64,000 nucleotides of DNA, from contig CM055092.1 in assembly GCA_029204225.1 (NCBI GenBank), forward strand, positions 78,219,527 through 78,283,526. The letters are read 5' to 3'. Below, one piece after another: positions 22,675 to 34,261 of this stretch; positions within the stretch are counted from its first letter, which is position 1, and each line of letters begins with the position of its first letter. The translations under genes were made by a program, and so were the position numbers. The notes below the pieces were generated by a model, which saw nothing but the letters and a program-made list of their open reading frames with translations, made no database searches and had not been told where the DNA came from. The stretch is from Diphasiastrum complanatum. Taxonomy: Eukaryota; Streptophyta; Lycopodiopsida; Lycopodiales; Lycopodiaceae.

Positions 22675-23264
22675 GCTCTTGTGTTTCAAGTTATGAAGGA
22701 GGAAATCAGATCTATCAATGATTTGGTGAAGATATCAAGTCTAGAGCATGCTAGAGAGGATTCTACACCAAAATCGGATTTTTTGCTTTGTAGATTGGAT
22801 CTTTTGTAGATCGAAACACTAAATAGGTCAATATACTTGTTCAATTCCGTTTTTTGAATTCACATGCTGGATTTGGCCGATTTTTGGATCATTGGTTCAG
22901 CCTAAGTGGTGGCTTATAGATTGCATAACAAATTTTCAGCATTTGCATGTAGATTTGGAATAGTCAATTTTTTGTGATTTTGTCAAAACCCTAATTTTGA
23001 TTGCATCTCTAGATAGTGAGTTGCTGGACTTAATTTGAGTGTGTTTCAATCTTAGGAAGTGGCAAAAGTCATTAGATTGAGGATAGATCATAGGTTGATC
23101 AAGATTCCATGATTCTATGTGTTGATTTGCTTGGATAAGTGCTAGAAGAGAATTTGTGAGATAGTTTCAAATCTTGGTGATTTCTTTTGAAAGCATTTAT
23201 TGTTGTTCAAAGGAGTGCTTTGTGCATTGAAACAAGTTGAAAGAGAAGATCAGGTCATTGCTAC
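22675..23264 (+). promoter_or_regulatory. Element B primer-binding site and leader
   Basis: TGGTATCAGAGCT at 22675-22687 abuts the LTR and fits initiator tRNA-Met. The remaining leader up to the gag ATG at 23265 has no gene. Confidence 0.88.
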
Positions 23265-23624
23265 ATGGCAACCTCAATTGGAGTCATGTTGGAAGCCAAT
23301 GATAGGCTTACCTCAAGTAACTATTCATTATGGAAAGTGAGGATGGAGTCACTTCTTGAGATGAATGATGTTTTGGATATTGTTGTAGGTTTGGAGGAGA
23401 GACCAGCAACACAACAAGATCAATTGAGGTATGACAAGAGGGCCAAGAAGGCTCTACACATGATAAAGATGAATGTTACCAATGAACTTCTCGAGGAAGT
23501 TGGTAAGTGCACATCATCTTTGGAATCTTGGAATTCATTGAAGAAGCTTTATGCATCCAAGTCTACTTCTAGATTGTTGACTCTAAGAAGGCAAAGCTTT
23601 TCTTGTTTGCAAAATAATGAATAA
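23265..23624 (+). pseudogene. Element B gag N-terminal part
   Basis: 119 codons starting MATSIGVMLEANDRLTSSNY, the same start as element A. The gag domain words are LWKVRMESLLEMND and NSLKKLYASKS. A single-base change turned the Glu codon of the KNEESPSTF segment seen in A into TAA, which ends the frame. The same frame reopens right after and continues to 25979. Confidence 0.9.
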
Positions 23625-23642
23625 AGTCCAAGTACTTTTGTT

Positions 23643-25979
23643 TTGAGAATGAAAGCATTGAATGATGAGTTAGCTTGCATTGATGAAAGCATTAAGGAAG
23701 GAGAGCTTATTCAAGTGATTCTTAATGGCTTGTTCGATGCTCATGCTAACATTGTTCAAAGTATTGCTATTCAAAAGACTTTGCCAAGTTTGATGGATCT
23801 TCAAGAGATCTTGATCAATGAGGAATATAGGCTTCAAGCAAGAGGTGGATCTACATCGACACTTCAAGAGGATGCTATGTTCACAAAGGGCAAATTCAAG
23901 GGCAAAACCAAAAGCAAGTGGTCTAAAGGGCAAGATCAAGTGGATGCTTCTTCAAGTGGCAAAAAGAAGGATAGATCAAAGCTCAAGTGCTTCTATTGTG
24001 GCATCAAAGGACACTTTGCAAGTGAGTGCTACAAGAAGAAGAGAGATCAAGGAGACAAGCAAGGTAATCTTACTCTTGATGAGGATGGTTTGGATGTGCA
24101 AGATGCAAATGATGATGCTTTTGTGATGTCTTCATGTATGCTTGCTAATGATGGAGATCTAGATCCTTGGTGGATTGATAGTGGAGCAAGTTCACACATG
24201 ACCTTTCACAAAGAGTACTTCACTTCTTTGTTGGCATATGGAGATGACAAGAGGGTGATCTACACGGCCAATGATGGTGAGTGTGCAATCAAAGGGATTG
24301 GCACAATTCTTATTTCTCTCTCTACAAATAGGAATGTTCATTTGGAGGATGTCTTGTTTATTCCATCTATTACCAAGAATTTGCTTAGTGTGAGTCAAAT
24401 GCTAAGTAAGGGCCTCAAGGTGGAGTTTGATGGAGATGCTTGTTTGATCAAAAGGAAGGATGTCTTGATTGGAAAAGGTAAAAGGCAAGGGAAATTGTTC
24501 AAACTTGATGCTTGTGTTATTGCTAACCAAGTTGGATGTGTTGCAAGGGAGCAAATTTCTATTCAAGAGGTTTGGCACAAAAGGATGGGACACCTCAACT
24601 TCAAGTCATTGGAGGCAATGGCAAGGAAGAAGGTTGTGATTGGTCTTCCAAGTTCCTTAAGTAATGACAAGCATGTTTGTGAGTCTTGTGCTTTGTCTAA
24701 GTCACATAGACTACCTTATACTAGATCTATTTCTAGATCTACAAAGCCTTTTCAACTTGTACATTCGGATATTCATGGATTTACTACAATTAGCAATAGT
24801 GGAGCTAAGATGTATGTAACATTCATTGATGATTTTAGTAGATTTTGTTGGATCTATCTACTAAAGAGCAAGGATGAAGTGTATGATGTCTTTGTCAAGT
24901 TCAAGAATGCAAGGGAGAACCAATTCTCCACAAAGATCAAGTGCTTGAGAGGTGACAATGGTGGTGAGTACATATCTAACAAGTTCAAGGCCTTTTGTGA
25001 TGAGCATGGGATCAAGAGGGAGTATACAACATCAAGGACCCCACAACAAAATGGAGTGGCTGAAAGGAAGAATAGAACTTTATGTGAAAGTGCTAAAGCT
25101 ATGAGGTTAAGTGCTAATCTTGACAAACCATTTTGGGATCAAGCTCTGTTGTGTGCCAATTTCTTGTGCAATAGGTGGCCAAGTGCTATTTTGGATGGAA
25201 GGACACCTTTTGAGATGCTATTCAAGAGGAGGCCGAGTGTCAACTTTCTAAGAACCTTTGGATGCACATGCTATGTCAACATTACTCTTGATGATAGGAC
25301 CAAGGAGGATCCATCTTCAAGAAGAGGTATTTTTGTTGGATATAGTGAGGTGAGTAAAGCCTACAAGGTTTACATTCCTTCTACTAACAAAGTGATTGCT
25401 GGTAGAGATGTCATTTTTTATGAGGGAAACATTCCAAAGGTGTCTTCAAGCATGATTGATGGTAAAGTAGATGGATCTAACATTCTTGATGTTGATGAGG
25501 AAGATCCTACTTTGGATGGTGGTGATGATGGACCTTCATCAAGTCAAAAGCCAAGGAGAACATCAAGAGAAAGACAAGTACCTTCAAGGCTCACATGTGA
25601 TCAAAAGGGTAAGCAAGTAGTTTCTGGAAATTATGTTGCTTTCCTAACCTCTTTGAATGAGCTTACAAGTGTAGATCAAGCAAGGAAAGAAGAGGAGTGG
25701 ATCCAAGCAATGGATCTTGAGTATCAAGCTCTTATGAAGAATGGAACATGGAGATTGGTGGAGTTGCCTAAGGACAAGAAAGCTATTGGATGCAAATGGA
25801 TCTTCAAGGTGAAGACAAACCAAGATGGATCTATCAACAAGTACAAGGCAAGGTTAGTGGCAAAAGGATATGCTCAACAACAAGGAATTGACTATGATGA
25901 GGCCTTTGCACCTGTGGCAAAGATGGTAAGCATTCAAGTAATCATTTCACTTGCTACACTTTATGGATGGGATCTATGA
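23643..25979 (+). pseudogene. Element B gag end, protease, integrase, RT start
   Basis: 778 codons in the same frame as the gag start. Knuckle [14 protein letters not shown] (about residue 115), protease [13 protein letters not shown] (about 180), pre-integrase HKRMGHLNF...[10 protein letters not shown] (about 300-345), integrase core [39 protein letters not shown] (about 375-480), linker, and RT start GCKWIFKVK and [12 protein letters not shown] (about 715-750). It ends at TGA in place of a Cys codon just before QMDISNAF (element F has TGT there). Element A carries the same TGA. Catalytic residues up to this point are intact. Confidence 0.92.
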
Positions 25980-25982
25980 CAA

Positions 25983-27218
25983 ATGGACATTTCAAATGCA
26001 TTCTTGAATGGTGATATTGAGGAGGAAGTATACATGGAGCAACCCGAGAGCTACATCTCATCAACAAAGCCAAATCATGTGTGTCTTCTACAAAAGAGTT
26101 TGTATGGCCTTAAGCAAGCACCAAGGAGTTGGTATGCTAAGCTTAACACTTTTTTACTCTCTCAAGGCTTTGTTATGAGTGATTATGATCATTCACTTTA
26201 TTATAGGTTTGCTGGAAATGATGTTACCATCTTGCTAATCTATGTGGATGATATCATCTTGAGTGGTGGAGACAATCAACATGTGGAGGATATCAAGAAT
26301 GCTCTTAAGAAGGAATTTGAGGTGCATGATCTTGGTAATTTGCATTACATTTTAGGAATAGAAGTCATTAGATCTTCTCAATCTACTTTCATTTGTCAAG
26401 AGAAGTATGCTAATTCTATTCTAGAAAGATTTCATATGGTAGATGCAAAAGCTATTGATACACCTATGGAGTCTCATGTAAAGCTTACTATAAGAGATAA
26501 TGAAAGATCCTTCAAGGACATTACTCTCTATAGAAAGCTAGTTGGTTCACTCATCTATCTAACCATTACTAGACATGATCTAAGCTATTGTGTTGGAAGA
26601 TTGAGTCAATTCATGCAAGATCCTAGTGAGGAGCATTCAAAGCTAGGAAAGCGAGTTTTGAGGTACATCATTGGAACTCGAGATTTTGGCATATTGTATG
26701 AGGGATCATTACCTAATCTTTTTGGATTTTCAGATTCGGACTATGCTGGAGATATAATGGATAGGAAATCTATTAGTTCTTATTGTATTTTCATAGGTGA
26801 TGGAGCTATATCATGGGTGTCAAAGAAACAAGCCACTATCTCATTGTCATCTAGTGAGGCCGAGTACAAAGCTCTTACACATTGCACAAAGGAGATGGTA
26901 TGGATCAAGTGCATGATCAAGGATCTTCACTTGCTGGATTTTTCAGAGAGCCCAATCATCTTTTGTGACAATCAATCAGCCCAAAGAATGGCATCCAATC
27001 CTATCTTTCATGCTAGGAGCAAGCATATTGAGATACAATATCATTTTGTGAGGGAGCGAGTCATTGCAAAGGAGGTGGAGCTTCAACATGTGTCTTCAAG
27101 GCAATGTGTAGCTGATATCCTCACCAAAGCATTGGGAAAAGACTTGTTCATGAAGCATAGGACTTCACTTGGAGTATTATCAAAGTCTATGCTAAAACTA
27201 GTTGAAGAGGGAGTGTGA
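25983..27218 (+). pseudogene. Element B reverse transcriptase core and RNase H
   Basis: 411 codons in frame with the preceding part: MDISNAFLNGDIEEEVYMEQ, LYGLKQAPRSWY, catalytic YVDDIILSGGD (about residue 85), FSDSDYAGDIMDRKS, SSSEAEYKALTH, FCDNQSAQRMA, HARSKHIEIQYHF, and the end KLVEEGV. The last codons overlap the start of the 3' LTR (GGGAG/TGTGAAAG). With read-through of the upstream TGA the polyprotein would be complete except for the gag TAA. Confidence 0.92.
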
Positions 27219-27862
27219 AAGATTCAACTAGTTTCATCACATTTTGCAATATTTTCATATTTGGCATATTGAGGCCAAAACTTGTTTTAGACTTAGAGGT
27301 TGACTTTTCAAAGCTCATTACTCTAAATTTCATTTGAATAAACACTTTTTGAAAGTGTGAGAAAGATAGAATGCGAGTTTGAGTAGATTCAATTTGAATA
27401 AGTTGGGTACATTGAATCTAGACCCAAAATTGGTAGGGTTAGCATTTTGGTGGGAAAGCCAAGTGGCCAAATAAGGTTTGGACCTGCTATAAAAGGATGT
27501 AACTCATGGAGAGAGTCATCTTCTCTCTTCTCTATCTCATTTCATGCTTATACATGGTTCTCTTGGGTTCTACTATCCATTGGTGCACTATCTTGGTGAT
27601 TGCTTGCAATTCTTTGTGTAGAATGATCTATATTTGCTATTTTGGATCCACACGTGTGAAATACAGTAGCTTGCTGGTTTTGTACGGACATCAACAGTAC
27701 ATAATCATTTCATTCAAGTTTGATCAAGTTCTATTAGTGTTTGCATCTCAAATTGTGTGTAGATGCTGATTTTTCTACATTGGTGAAATTGGTAGTGTAT
27801 TTCTCTTTCTAACCAAAGATCATTCAAGTAGATTGGATCTTAAGGATCCGAAATCTTTCACA
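27214..27862 (+). repeat. 3' LTR of element B
   Basis: A 649-bp copy of 22015-22674, preceded by the purine tract GTTGAAGAGGGAG. It ends ATCTTTCACA, then ACCAT, the right half of the target duplication. Confidence 0.94.
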
Positions 27863-27867
27863 ACCAT

Positions 27868-28046
27868 TACCCAATTTTTGTTGGCGATAATAGAGTCATG
27901 AGTGCATCAGAATCTTCTATGATTGAGCTAGTTGCTGTCATCTACTCCATAAGATTTTTGAACGTGTTGAGATGACTCGAAACACTATCTACATTAGACA
28001 TTATGAGGGTGAATAATTTCTTCCTTAGATGAAGCTTGGAAGTAGC
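27868..28046 (-). pseudogene. Element C gag middle segment
   Basis: The minus strand from 28046 reads a copia gag stretch with KLHLRKKLFTLIMSN, SVSSHLNTFKNLME, a stop, then a segment with SDALMTLLSP. This is the conserved helix region of gag that normally follows the N-terminal part at 30104-30400. It is isolated by the insertion of B on one side and J on the other. Confidence 0.8.
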
Positions 28047-28316
28047 ACTTAGAATTTGCTTCGAATAAGAACACAGATCATGCTACACAATAACACAGAC
28101 AGAAAAAAAAAAACAACAAGCTCACATAGCAACTGTATTTCTCAAAAAATTTACACTGTACATATAGTTGTTTACTCAGGCAACCCATGCATGACCCAGG
28201 TTGCCATTGGCGGAACACGTGTCCCATCTACTTGCCTTGTGGCGAGGCCAACTGGACCGAATCAACTGATAGGACCCACAGTACAGTAGCACAATGATTC
28301 TACTTTAATTGTAACT
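28047..28316 (-). repeat. 3' LTR of element J
   Basis: A 270-bp LTR sharing with 29830-30098 the blocks CTCACATAGCAACTGTATTT, TACACTGTACATATAGTTGT and CAGGCAACCCATGCATGACC. Its ends are CTTAGAAT and TAACT; the usual TG/CA ends are not clear. Confidence 0.85.
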
Positions 28317-29829
28317 CTCTCCCTTAAAGTAGAGTCTACTTTTTATACAGTCATATACATAGCTTTAAAGTCAACAAACTTTAAGTACAAAAATCTTTGA
28401 TCTAAACTTATCAAACTTTTCTCTAACAAGTGGCTTAGTGAAAATATTGGAAATCCCGTCCAATTTGCTACTTTCACTCAAAATGGACTCTCCCATGTTT
28501 GCCATCACAAAACTGCTTGAAACTTCTGCCGTAGGCTAAAAACAGTATGTCGAGGCCAACTGTGATGTCAAAAGTTGAAAATGATGAAATGCACTTTTTT
28601 CCTTACCAGGCCACTCGTCGTTTTTCCACCAATTTGAAAGCCAAATCGACGTCGCCTTCTGAAATGCACTCAATCGTCAACTCCCAACTACGTGCCCAGT
28701 GGAATGGTGAAATCACTTTTGACGCATTCCGAACACTTTCTCCGCTGCAATCACTCTGTTTTGAAGTACCGTACTTGTAGGTTCAGTTCGGGTGCCCTTT
28801 GTTTGGAGGTTATAGCCTTTTGTTTGGGTCAAAACAGGCAAAGGACCCAAAAATAGGGATTTTCCTTGTTTTTGAACTGTTTCTTCACCTTGAAGAAACT
28901 TCACACTTCACTTGTGAAGGGACCCAACTCAACTTCCACTTTGAAAATTTTTAATGAAGTTGAAGGCCAAAATACACTTCAAGACCCTTCAACCTTTCAT
29001 GGGCTCTTTAAGCTGTCATCCAACGGTCACTTCACATCCACGGTCTAGATCACTCTCTGAGAAATCAATTGCCACCGTTGGTTTATGACATGGTTGATCC
29101 GACGTTCCACATGCCTCCTGCGCGCTGATTCGCTGTCCTACAAACACAATCCACTTCCAAACGCTAGGCGCCTCTCCTCGCTGGCTACACGCGATCCTCC
29201 ACGCGGGTCCTCTCTCTTCTTCTTGCTTCACCTTTCTTTTTGGCTATGGAGAAGGGGTTTTTGCTCCCTCCAGAGATCTGATCCAGCACACTCTACTGCC
29301 CACGACTGTCCATAGTCTTTTGGCAGCCAATCCTCCCTACTAGGGTGCCCCTCTGTGCCACTTCATTGATCCAGAAAGAGTTCAGAATGGAGAGAAATCT
29401 TTGATTTTGTGCTCCCAAACCCCAAACCAGGGTTTTTCACACAAATCTTTTCTTGGCTTCCAATTTACAGTGTTCTGATAGGACTATCCTCTTGCTCTGA
29501 GGTCGTCCTACTGCTAGAACTCTGATGCTTCAATCCGTTTGTCAAACGGTGTTCGATTGAATGCACATTGACTACAAACACCAAATAGCCTACCTTGGAA
29601 TTTCAAAATTCTGTTTGTTGAGGTCCTGATTCAGCCGACAACTCTTGTCTCTGAATCCTCACACAGTCTCAAGCTCACCAAGCTTCTGTGTGCCAAACTC
29701 TCTACACTAGTGCTTCTCCTTCCGTCTTCAACTCATTGTAAATCTCAAACTCTCAGAAGACAGTTTTTCCAAAGCTCTCTTCAACGACGATGCTGTACTG
29801 TGTACACTCCCTGTACGACTCTGATACCA
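28317..29829 (-). other. Interior of element J: RNase H end only
   Basis: Near 28360-28500 the minus strand reads GISNIFTKPLVREKFDKF and then FRSKIFVLKVC, a decayed C-terminal tail of copia RNase H, correctly placed before the purine tract. From about 28540 to 29800 I see no protein domain; short open frames on both strands do not match anything that I know. This could be leader plus captured DNA. Confidence 0.7.
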
Positions 29830-30098
29830 ACTTAGAATCTGCACATGAACATAGATCATGTTATACAGTAACACTGATAGAAAACACTCTCCATAGCAAG
29901 CTCACATAGCAACTGTATTTCTCAAAATGAAATTACACTGTACATATAGTTGTTCACTCAGGCAACCCATGCATGACCCATGTTTCCGTTGGCGGGACGC
30001 GTGTCCCGTCGACTTGCCTCGTGGCGAGGCCAACTGATCCTTATCAACTGATAAGACCCACATCATAGTAACACATTGATTCTACTTTAATTCTAACT
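29830..30098 (-). repeat. 5' LTR of element J
   Basis: A 269-bp LTR matching 28047-28316. Its internal edge abuts CTCTGATACCA (primer site on the minus strand). Confidence 0.85.
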
Positions 30099-30103
30099 GT
30101 AAC

Positions 30104-30400
30104 GTCTCTGATGTCGTAGAGAGTTGCTAGGATGTCCCATGCATCCTTAGCAGTTTGAACAGCACGTATGTGGCTGATCTGAGTATCCTTGATGTTGAGG
30201 GTAATCATGGCAAATGCTTTGCCATCTCTCAGTCTCCACTTGGTGATGATGGCTGCATCTCCTTCTGGTTTGAACTGTGTGCCATCAACGATGTCCCACA
30301 GTTTTTTGGCTAGAAGTATAACCTTCATCTTGAATTTCCAGAGATGGTAGTTATCTCCATCGAGTTTGTCAATGAGAGATGAACTAGATGATGGATCCAT
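30104..30400 (-). pseudogene. Element C gag N-terminal part
   Basis: Starts MDPSSSSSLIDKLDGDNYHL, then WKFKMKVILLAKKLWDIVDG and AWDILATLYD, the conserved beginning of copia gag. It is cut right after LATLYDIRD by element J; the next gag segment lies at 27868-28046. The primer site is upstream at 30531-30543. Confidence 0.9.
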
Positions 30401-30970
30401 TCTGGTTGAACAAGATCGTTGGTAGAAACAATGATTGTCGGAATACTATTGGCTGCGCGTTTGCTAGAAAGACGTCTTGATAGAAACAAGATAAATAATC
30501 CGCAGTAGAAATGCAGATTACTGAAATGCCCGCTCTGATACCATGTCGTAAAACGTGGGGATGACCGGCAGCGAAAGCTCGAAGCTTTGAGCGTAGGCAT
30601 GTAGGAACGGAAACGCAACAGTTAGCAGCAGAAATATTCAAGAAGAATGATTCATACAAATTGCTCAAATGAACAATACAGTAGTGAGACAAAAATTGCA
30701 CTCTGATTAATATCAACAATGAGTACAATGGCTTGAAGTAATAACTTCAACGTGATAACGTTGGCTACAGATAACTTTGATTGAAAAAGAACACTTACAT
30801 AGCTTGATTCAGCTAGTATATATATTTACAAGTGTCGAGAGACAAATATCCTATATGCCTTAAATGCCATTTACGTCAGTCTTTGTATATGCACAAAGTG
30901 GGTAACCACCCTTGGGATATTTAGTGGTCCAGCTGTTTTAGGGTTGTTGATAAGTTGGCGACGTCAGTCT
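30401..30970 (-). repeat. Element C leader, primer site and 5' LTR
   Basis: At 30531-30543 the minus strand reads TGGTATCAGAGCG, an initiator tRNA-Met primer site. The LTR side starts with TACGACA (30544) and contains a TATATATAC box near 30815. The outer LTR end is not defined and the match to 18808-19761 is weak, limited to short blocks such as CAGAGTGCAATT. Confidence 0.6.
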
Positions 30971-31009
30971 GCCACTGTTTGAAAAACCCGAAAAACCCAA
31001 ATATGCCCC

Positions 31010-31390
31010 TAGACTGAAGGCATGTAAATCCCGAAGGTGCCTCTAGAGCGAAGGCAGGAAAAAGGCGAAAAAGGCGAAGGTAGGGAAAATGCAAAAAAGT
31101 TGACATTGCCTTTAAATTGAATTTTGGTCATAGTGTCGCTTTTTCCCGAAGGTGCAAAAATACGAAAAAAGACAAAAAAAGGTGAAGGTGGTCCTAAAGA
31201 GAATTCCAAGGCATTCTGGCCAATGTGTCGCATTTTTTGCGAAGGTGCAAAAAAGGCGAAGAAGGTGAAGGTGGTCCAGAAATGGTTTCTAAGACATTAT
31301 GGCCACTTTGTCGCATTTTTCGTGAAGGTGCGAAAAAGACGAAGGTGGTCCAGAAATGGTTTCTAAGGCATTCTGGCCTCTCTATGCTTG
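31010..31390. repeat. Imperfect tandem repeat, about 90-bp unit
   Basis: About four degenerate units. Each has a GTGTCGCATTTTT-like start, CGAAGGTGCAAAAAAGGCGAA, GGTGAAGGTGGTCC, then GGCATTCTGGCC. The last two units are closest (both have CCAGAAATGGTTTCTAAG). Open frames through it on both strands reflect the repeat, not a gene. Confidence 0.75.
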
Positions 31391-31560
31391 AAGTTGAGAC
31401 AGTCTTTTTCAGTTGATGAAGTTGAATATTTATTTTTTTCATTGGATTTGATTGGCATATCTTCTTTTGAATCAACAAAAAATCTTTTAAATCCTTTGTT
31501 TTTTTTTGGTTGAAAACGAGTTGAGGATGATGGTCGTGCCATTAACCCGGACTATTTTTT
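31391..31560 (-). pseudogene. Unidentified decayed coding family, copy 2
   Basis: The minus strand from about 31552 is open for some 60 codons and reads GLMARPSSSTRFQPKKNK, then FKRFFVDSKEDMPIKSNE. The same sequence in decayed form occurs on the plus strand at 36772-36965. The peptide is basic and Ser-rich. I do not recognise the family; an end of a transposase or a captured exon are both possible. Confidence 0.45.
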
Positions 31561-31590
31561 TTAAATAAATATAGTTGAGTTAAGTAATAT

Positions 31591-33720
31591 TATGCGACAT
31601 AGATCTTCTAACAAATCCTAGGGATGATCTAAGCTTGATGAAAAGTGCATTCAGCAAGGGCTTAGTAAGAATATTGACCCAAAGTGATTATCCACATGCT
31701 GCAAATTGATGTCTTTTGCAGTAGTTTTTGTTTCTTTCAAAGTGGTGTTCAACTTCGATATGCTTGCTCCTTGCATGGAAGATAGGATTTGTGGCAAGCC
31801 CTTGAGTTGAATTGTTATTACACATGATAATGATGCACTTGAGCTCCTCCAAAAGTCACTTGATCCAAAGGATTTCATTGGTTTTAGTGGTGAGTGCTTT
31901 ATACTCGGCTTTAGTGGATGAAAGTGAGAGTGTCCTACTTCTTTGAGAGCCAAAATATGACTCCTTTTCCAAGAGATATTGCAAATGGACTTGCGAACTT
32001 TCTATCAATCTTTTCACTTGAAAAATCTGAATCAAGATCTTGGAGCTTGCTTGAGACCATACAAGCTTTTGAAGAGTAGTCAAACATTGTCTTCTCAGCC
32101 TTATATGATGAATCCCTCGGGTTGGTGCATGTAGATCTCTTCCTCAAGGTAGCTATTGAGAACTGCATTAGTCACATTCATTTCATACATGAACCAATTG
32201 GAAGAGGATTCTAATGCAATGAAAATCTTGATGGTAGTCATCTTTGCCACATGAGCAAAGGTTTCGTCACAATCTAGACCCTTGACTTGAACATGTCCTT
32301 TTGCACAAAGCCTAGCTTGATACTTGTTGATATAACCATCTTGATTGTATTTGATTCTAAACACCCATTTGCAGGCAATTGTCTTTTTATTAGGTGGGAG
32401 ATCAACCGATTCCCATGTGTGACTTCATATCAAAGCATCATACTCCAAAGGCATTGCCTCATGCCAAACTTTTAACTCTAGTGCATTTGCTCACAAGAAG
32501 GCTCATCAAAAGATATAAAAAGTGCATAAAAGAAACTAACCATTTTGGCTTGTTTTCCTTGTTAACATATGTGAGCCTAAGAGGCTTGACCTTGTCCATA
32601 GAAGAACTCCTTGGAGTCTCTGGTTGAGAAAGCTCCTCCTCAAGCCTTGACCCCTCTCCATTATCCTCTTGGATACTTGGTAACTTTGAAAATCCTCCAT
32701 CAAGTTGAGTGCTTGGGCCCCATCTTGCTTTGAAGTTTTGCCTTCATGAAAGATCACATATCTACTTATCACAATGTTTTTAGTAGATGGCACAAAGATC
32801 CTATAAGCTTTTCTTGATGTGGAATATCCTACCATAGTCCCCTTGACTAAGTTGGGATCCTCCTTAGTCTTTACATTCAAAGAAACATGAACAAAGCAAA
32901 TGGATTCAAAGATTCTCAAATGATCAACTTTTGGCTTCTTCTTATAAAACAACTCAAATGGTGTTTTTCCTTCAATAGCAACATTAGGAAACCTATTGCA
33001 TAAGTGATTTGCACAAGTAAGAGCCTTACCCCAATTTCATTTTGGAAGAGATCAGTCTAATCTCAAAGCATTTGCACATTCATATAAGATTCAATTTTTT
33101 TCTCTCGGCACCCCATTTTGTTGAGGTGAGTAGGGACAAGTGAGCTTCCTTTTGATTCCATATTGCTCACAAAACTCTTGAAGATTTGTGGAAATGTACT
33201 CCACACTCCATCTGACCTCAAAGCCTTGATCTTGATGCCAAATTGATTCTCTACAAAAGCTTTGAACTTCACAAAAGTATTAAACAGCATTGTTATTTTA
33301 TGATAAGAGAGTAATCCATGTGAATCTAGAGTAGTCATCTATAAAGGAGACAAACATGGTGGCACCACCATTGCTTTTAGTTAATGAAAAGTGAATATCC
33401 GACTACACAAGAAAAAGTTGACCTTGGAAATGGCATCCTATGTGCTTTTGACAAAGCACATACCTCACAAGAATTCCTTTCTTCAAACGATGCAAGATGA
33501 GTAAAGATCCTTTTTGGCTATTCATATGAGAGCTCGCACCACTATCTATCCATCAAGGATGTTTTCCTTTAGAGCTTTATGAGTAAATTGACATCATTAT
33601 TGGTCATTCTTTTACACTCTCCTCTCCCTCATTACAAAGATTAGTTTGCTTACCAAAAGCCTTTTTCTTTTTGAAACATTTCAAAGCAAAATGTCTCTTC
33701 ATACTATAGATTATAAATAT
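31591..33720 (-). pseudogene. Decayed Ty1/copia pol, element I
   Basis: Blocks down the minus strand: knuckle remnant KRHFALKCFKKKKAFGKQ (about 33705), protease [12 protein letters not shown] (about 33550), integrase KFKAFVENQFGIKIKALRSD and NKMGCREKKIESY (33338-33063), linker VGYSTSRKAYRIFVPSTKN (32952-32536), RT start KYQARLCAKGH and EMNVTNAVLNS (32364-32101), then a jump past the YVDD region to RNase H (SLSSTKAEYKALTTKTNE at 32083-31856; HARSKHIEVEHHF near 31770) and the tail ILTKPLLNALFIKLRSSLG. There are many frameshifts and internal losses; it has no primer site or LTR pair of its own. Confidence 0.88.
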
Positions 33721-34261
33721 CCATTTATGCCCTTTGATCTAATATGGATAGCACATCTAGCATCATTAACAATGTATAAATCTTGCATCTACTACTCATA
33801 GAAGATGTAAACTCAATAAGAACTTGTCAAAAACACTTATGTAAGTTAATTTATTGTTCTAGTTTGTACAAAATTCGTACTACAACAGTACTCACACGTG
33901 GGAACTCATACGCATAAGAAAAATAGCATTCTATACACAAGAATCCACTATATCATCACAAATATGCAAAAAATGGATGTAAAACCCAAAGAGATATTTC
34001 CATAAGAATGAATGAGAGAAGAATGAGAGAGAGGATTTTCTCTCACACTTGTAGCCTATTTATAACAGCCTCTTGCCCTATTTGGATGCGCTTACACAAG
34101 CTTATCAACTTATGGAAGTTTCTAGATCTCTTCCAAACTCTAGATCTAACATGACTAGATTCAATGCATCTCTACTAACCAATTAGAGTAGGTCCAAATT
34201 TGACCTCAAGTTGCCAAATAAACTCAACTTGACTAAACTAAACTAGTTGATATTTTTCACA
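33715..34261 (-). repeat. Truncated LTR of element H
   Basis: On the minus strand it starts TGTGAAAAATATCAACTAG just after GTTGAAGAGGGAG (purine tract), like the LTRs of A and B. A TTATAAATAGGC box near 34065 is a likely TATA. No TTTCACA end is found; the sequence passes into element I near 33715, so the LTR is cut. Confidence 0.7.

Larger units (their letters stand above)
22010..27867 (+). mobile_element. Ty1/copia element B, nearly full length
   Basis: A complete element on the plus strand: 5' LTR 22015-22674, primer site 22675-22687, leader, gag-pol, purine tract 27201-27213, 3' LTR 27214-27862. The flanking five bases are GCCAT on the left and ACCAT on the right, a target duplication with one change. 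The LTRs differ at about a dozen to fifteen positions by eye. The polyprotein is complete in domains but has two in-frame stops (TAA near 23622, TGA at 25977-25979). It interrupts gag of element C. Confidence 0.94.
28042..30103 (-). mobile_element. Non-autonomous copia derivative J
   Basis: Two similar LTRs of 270 bp (28047-28316) and 269 bp (29830-30098) enclose 1.5 kb with almost no coding. On the minus strand the 5' LTR is followed at once by TGGTATCAGAG (29819-29829, initiator tRNA-Met primer site), and the 3' LTR is preceded by TTTAAGGGAGAGAG (purine tract). The flanks GTAGC (28042-28046) and GTAAC (30099-30103) fit a 5-bp target duplication with one change. The only coding trace is the end of a copia RNase H (about 28360-28500). 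The element must have been moved by proteins of another copia element. It interrupts gag of element C. Confidence 0.85.
18808..30970 (-). mobile_element. Old Ty1/copia element C, nested host of B and J
   Basis: Minus-strand pieces in the right order and direction: 5' LTR-like DNA and primer site (30531 to about 30970), gag N-terminus (30104-30400), gag middle (27868-28046), gag C-terminus with knuckle, protease and pre-integrase (20905-22014), RT (20554-20880), RNase H (19762-20500), LTR (to 19761). Element B sits between 22014 and 27863 and element J between 28046 and 30099. The integrase core and first half of RT are deleted between 20905 and 20880. The LTRs at the two ends are not convincingly alike by eye, so the ends may come from two related copies. 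The left boundary near 18808 is approximate. Confidence 0.7.

Noticed and set aside
28547-29315. Possible small genes inside element J
   Set aside because: The short frames at 28547-28780 and 29085-29315 have no domain and no homology elsewhere in the window; the LTR, primer-site and purine-tract context explains the segment.
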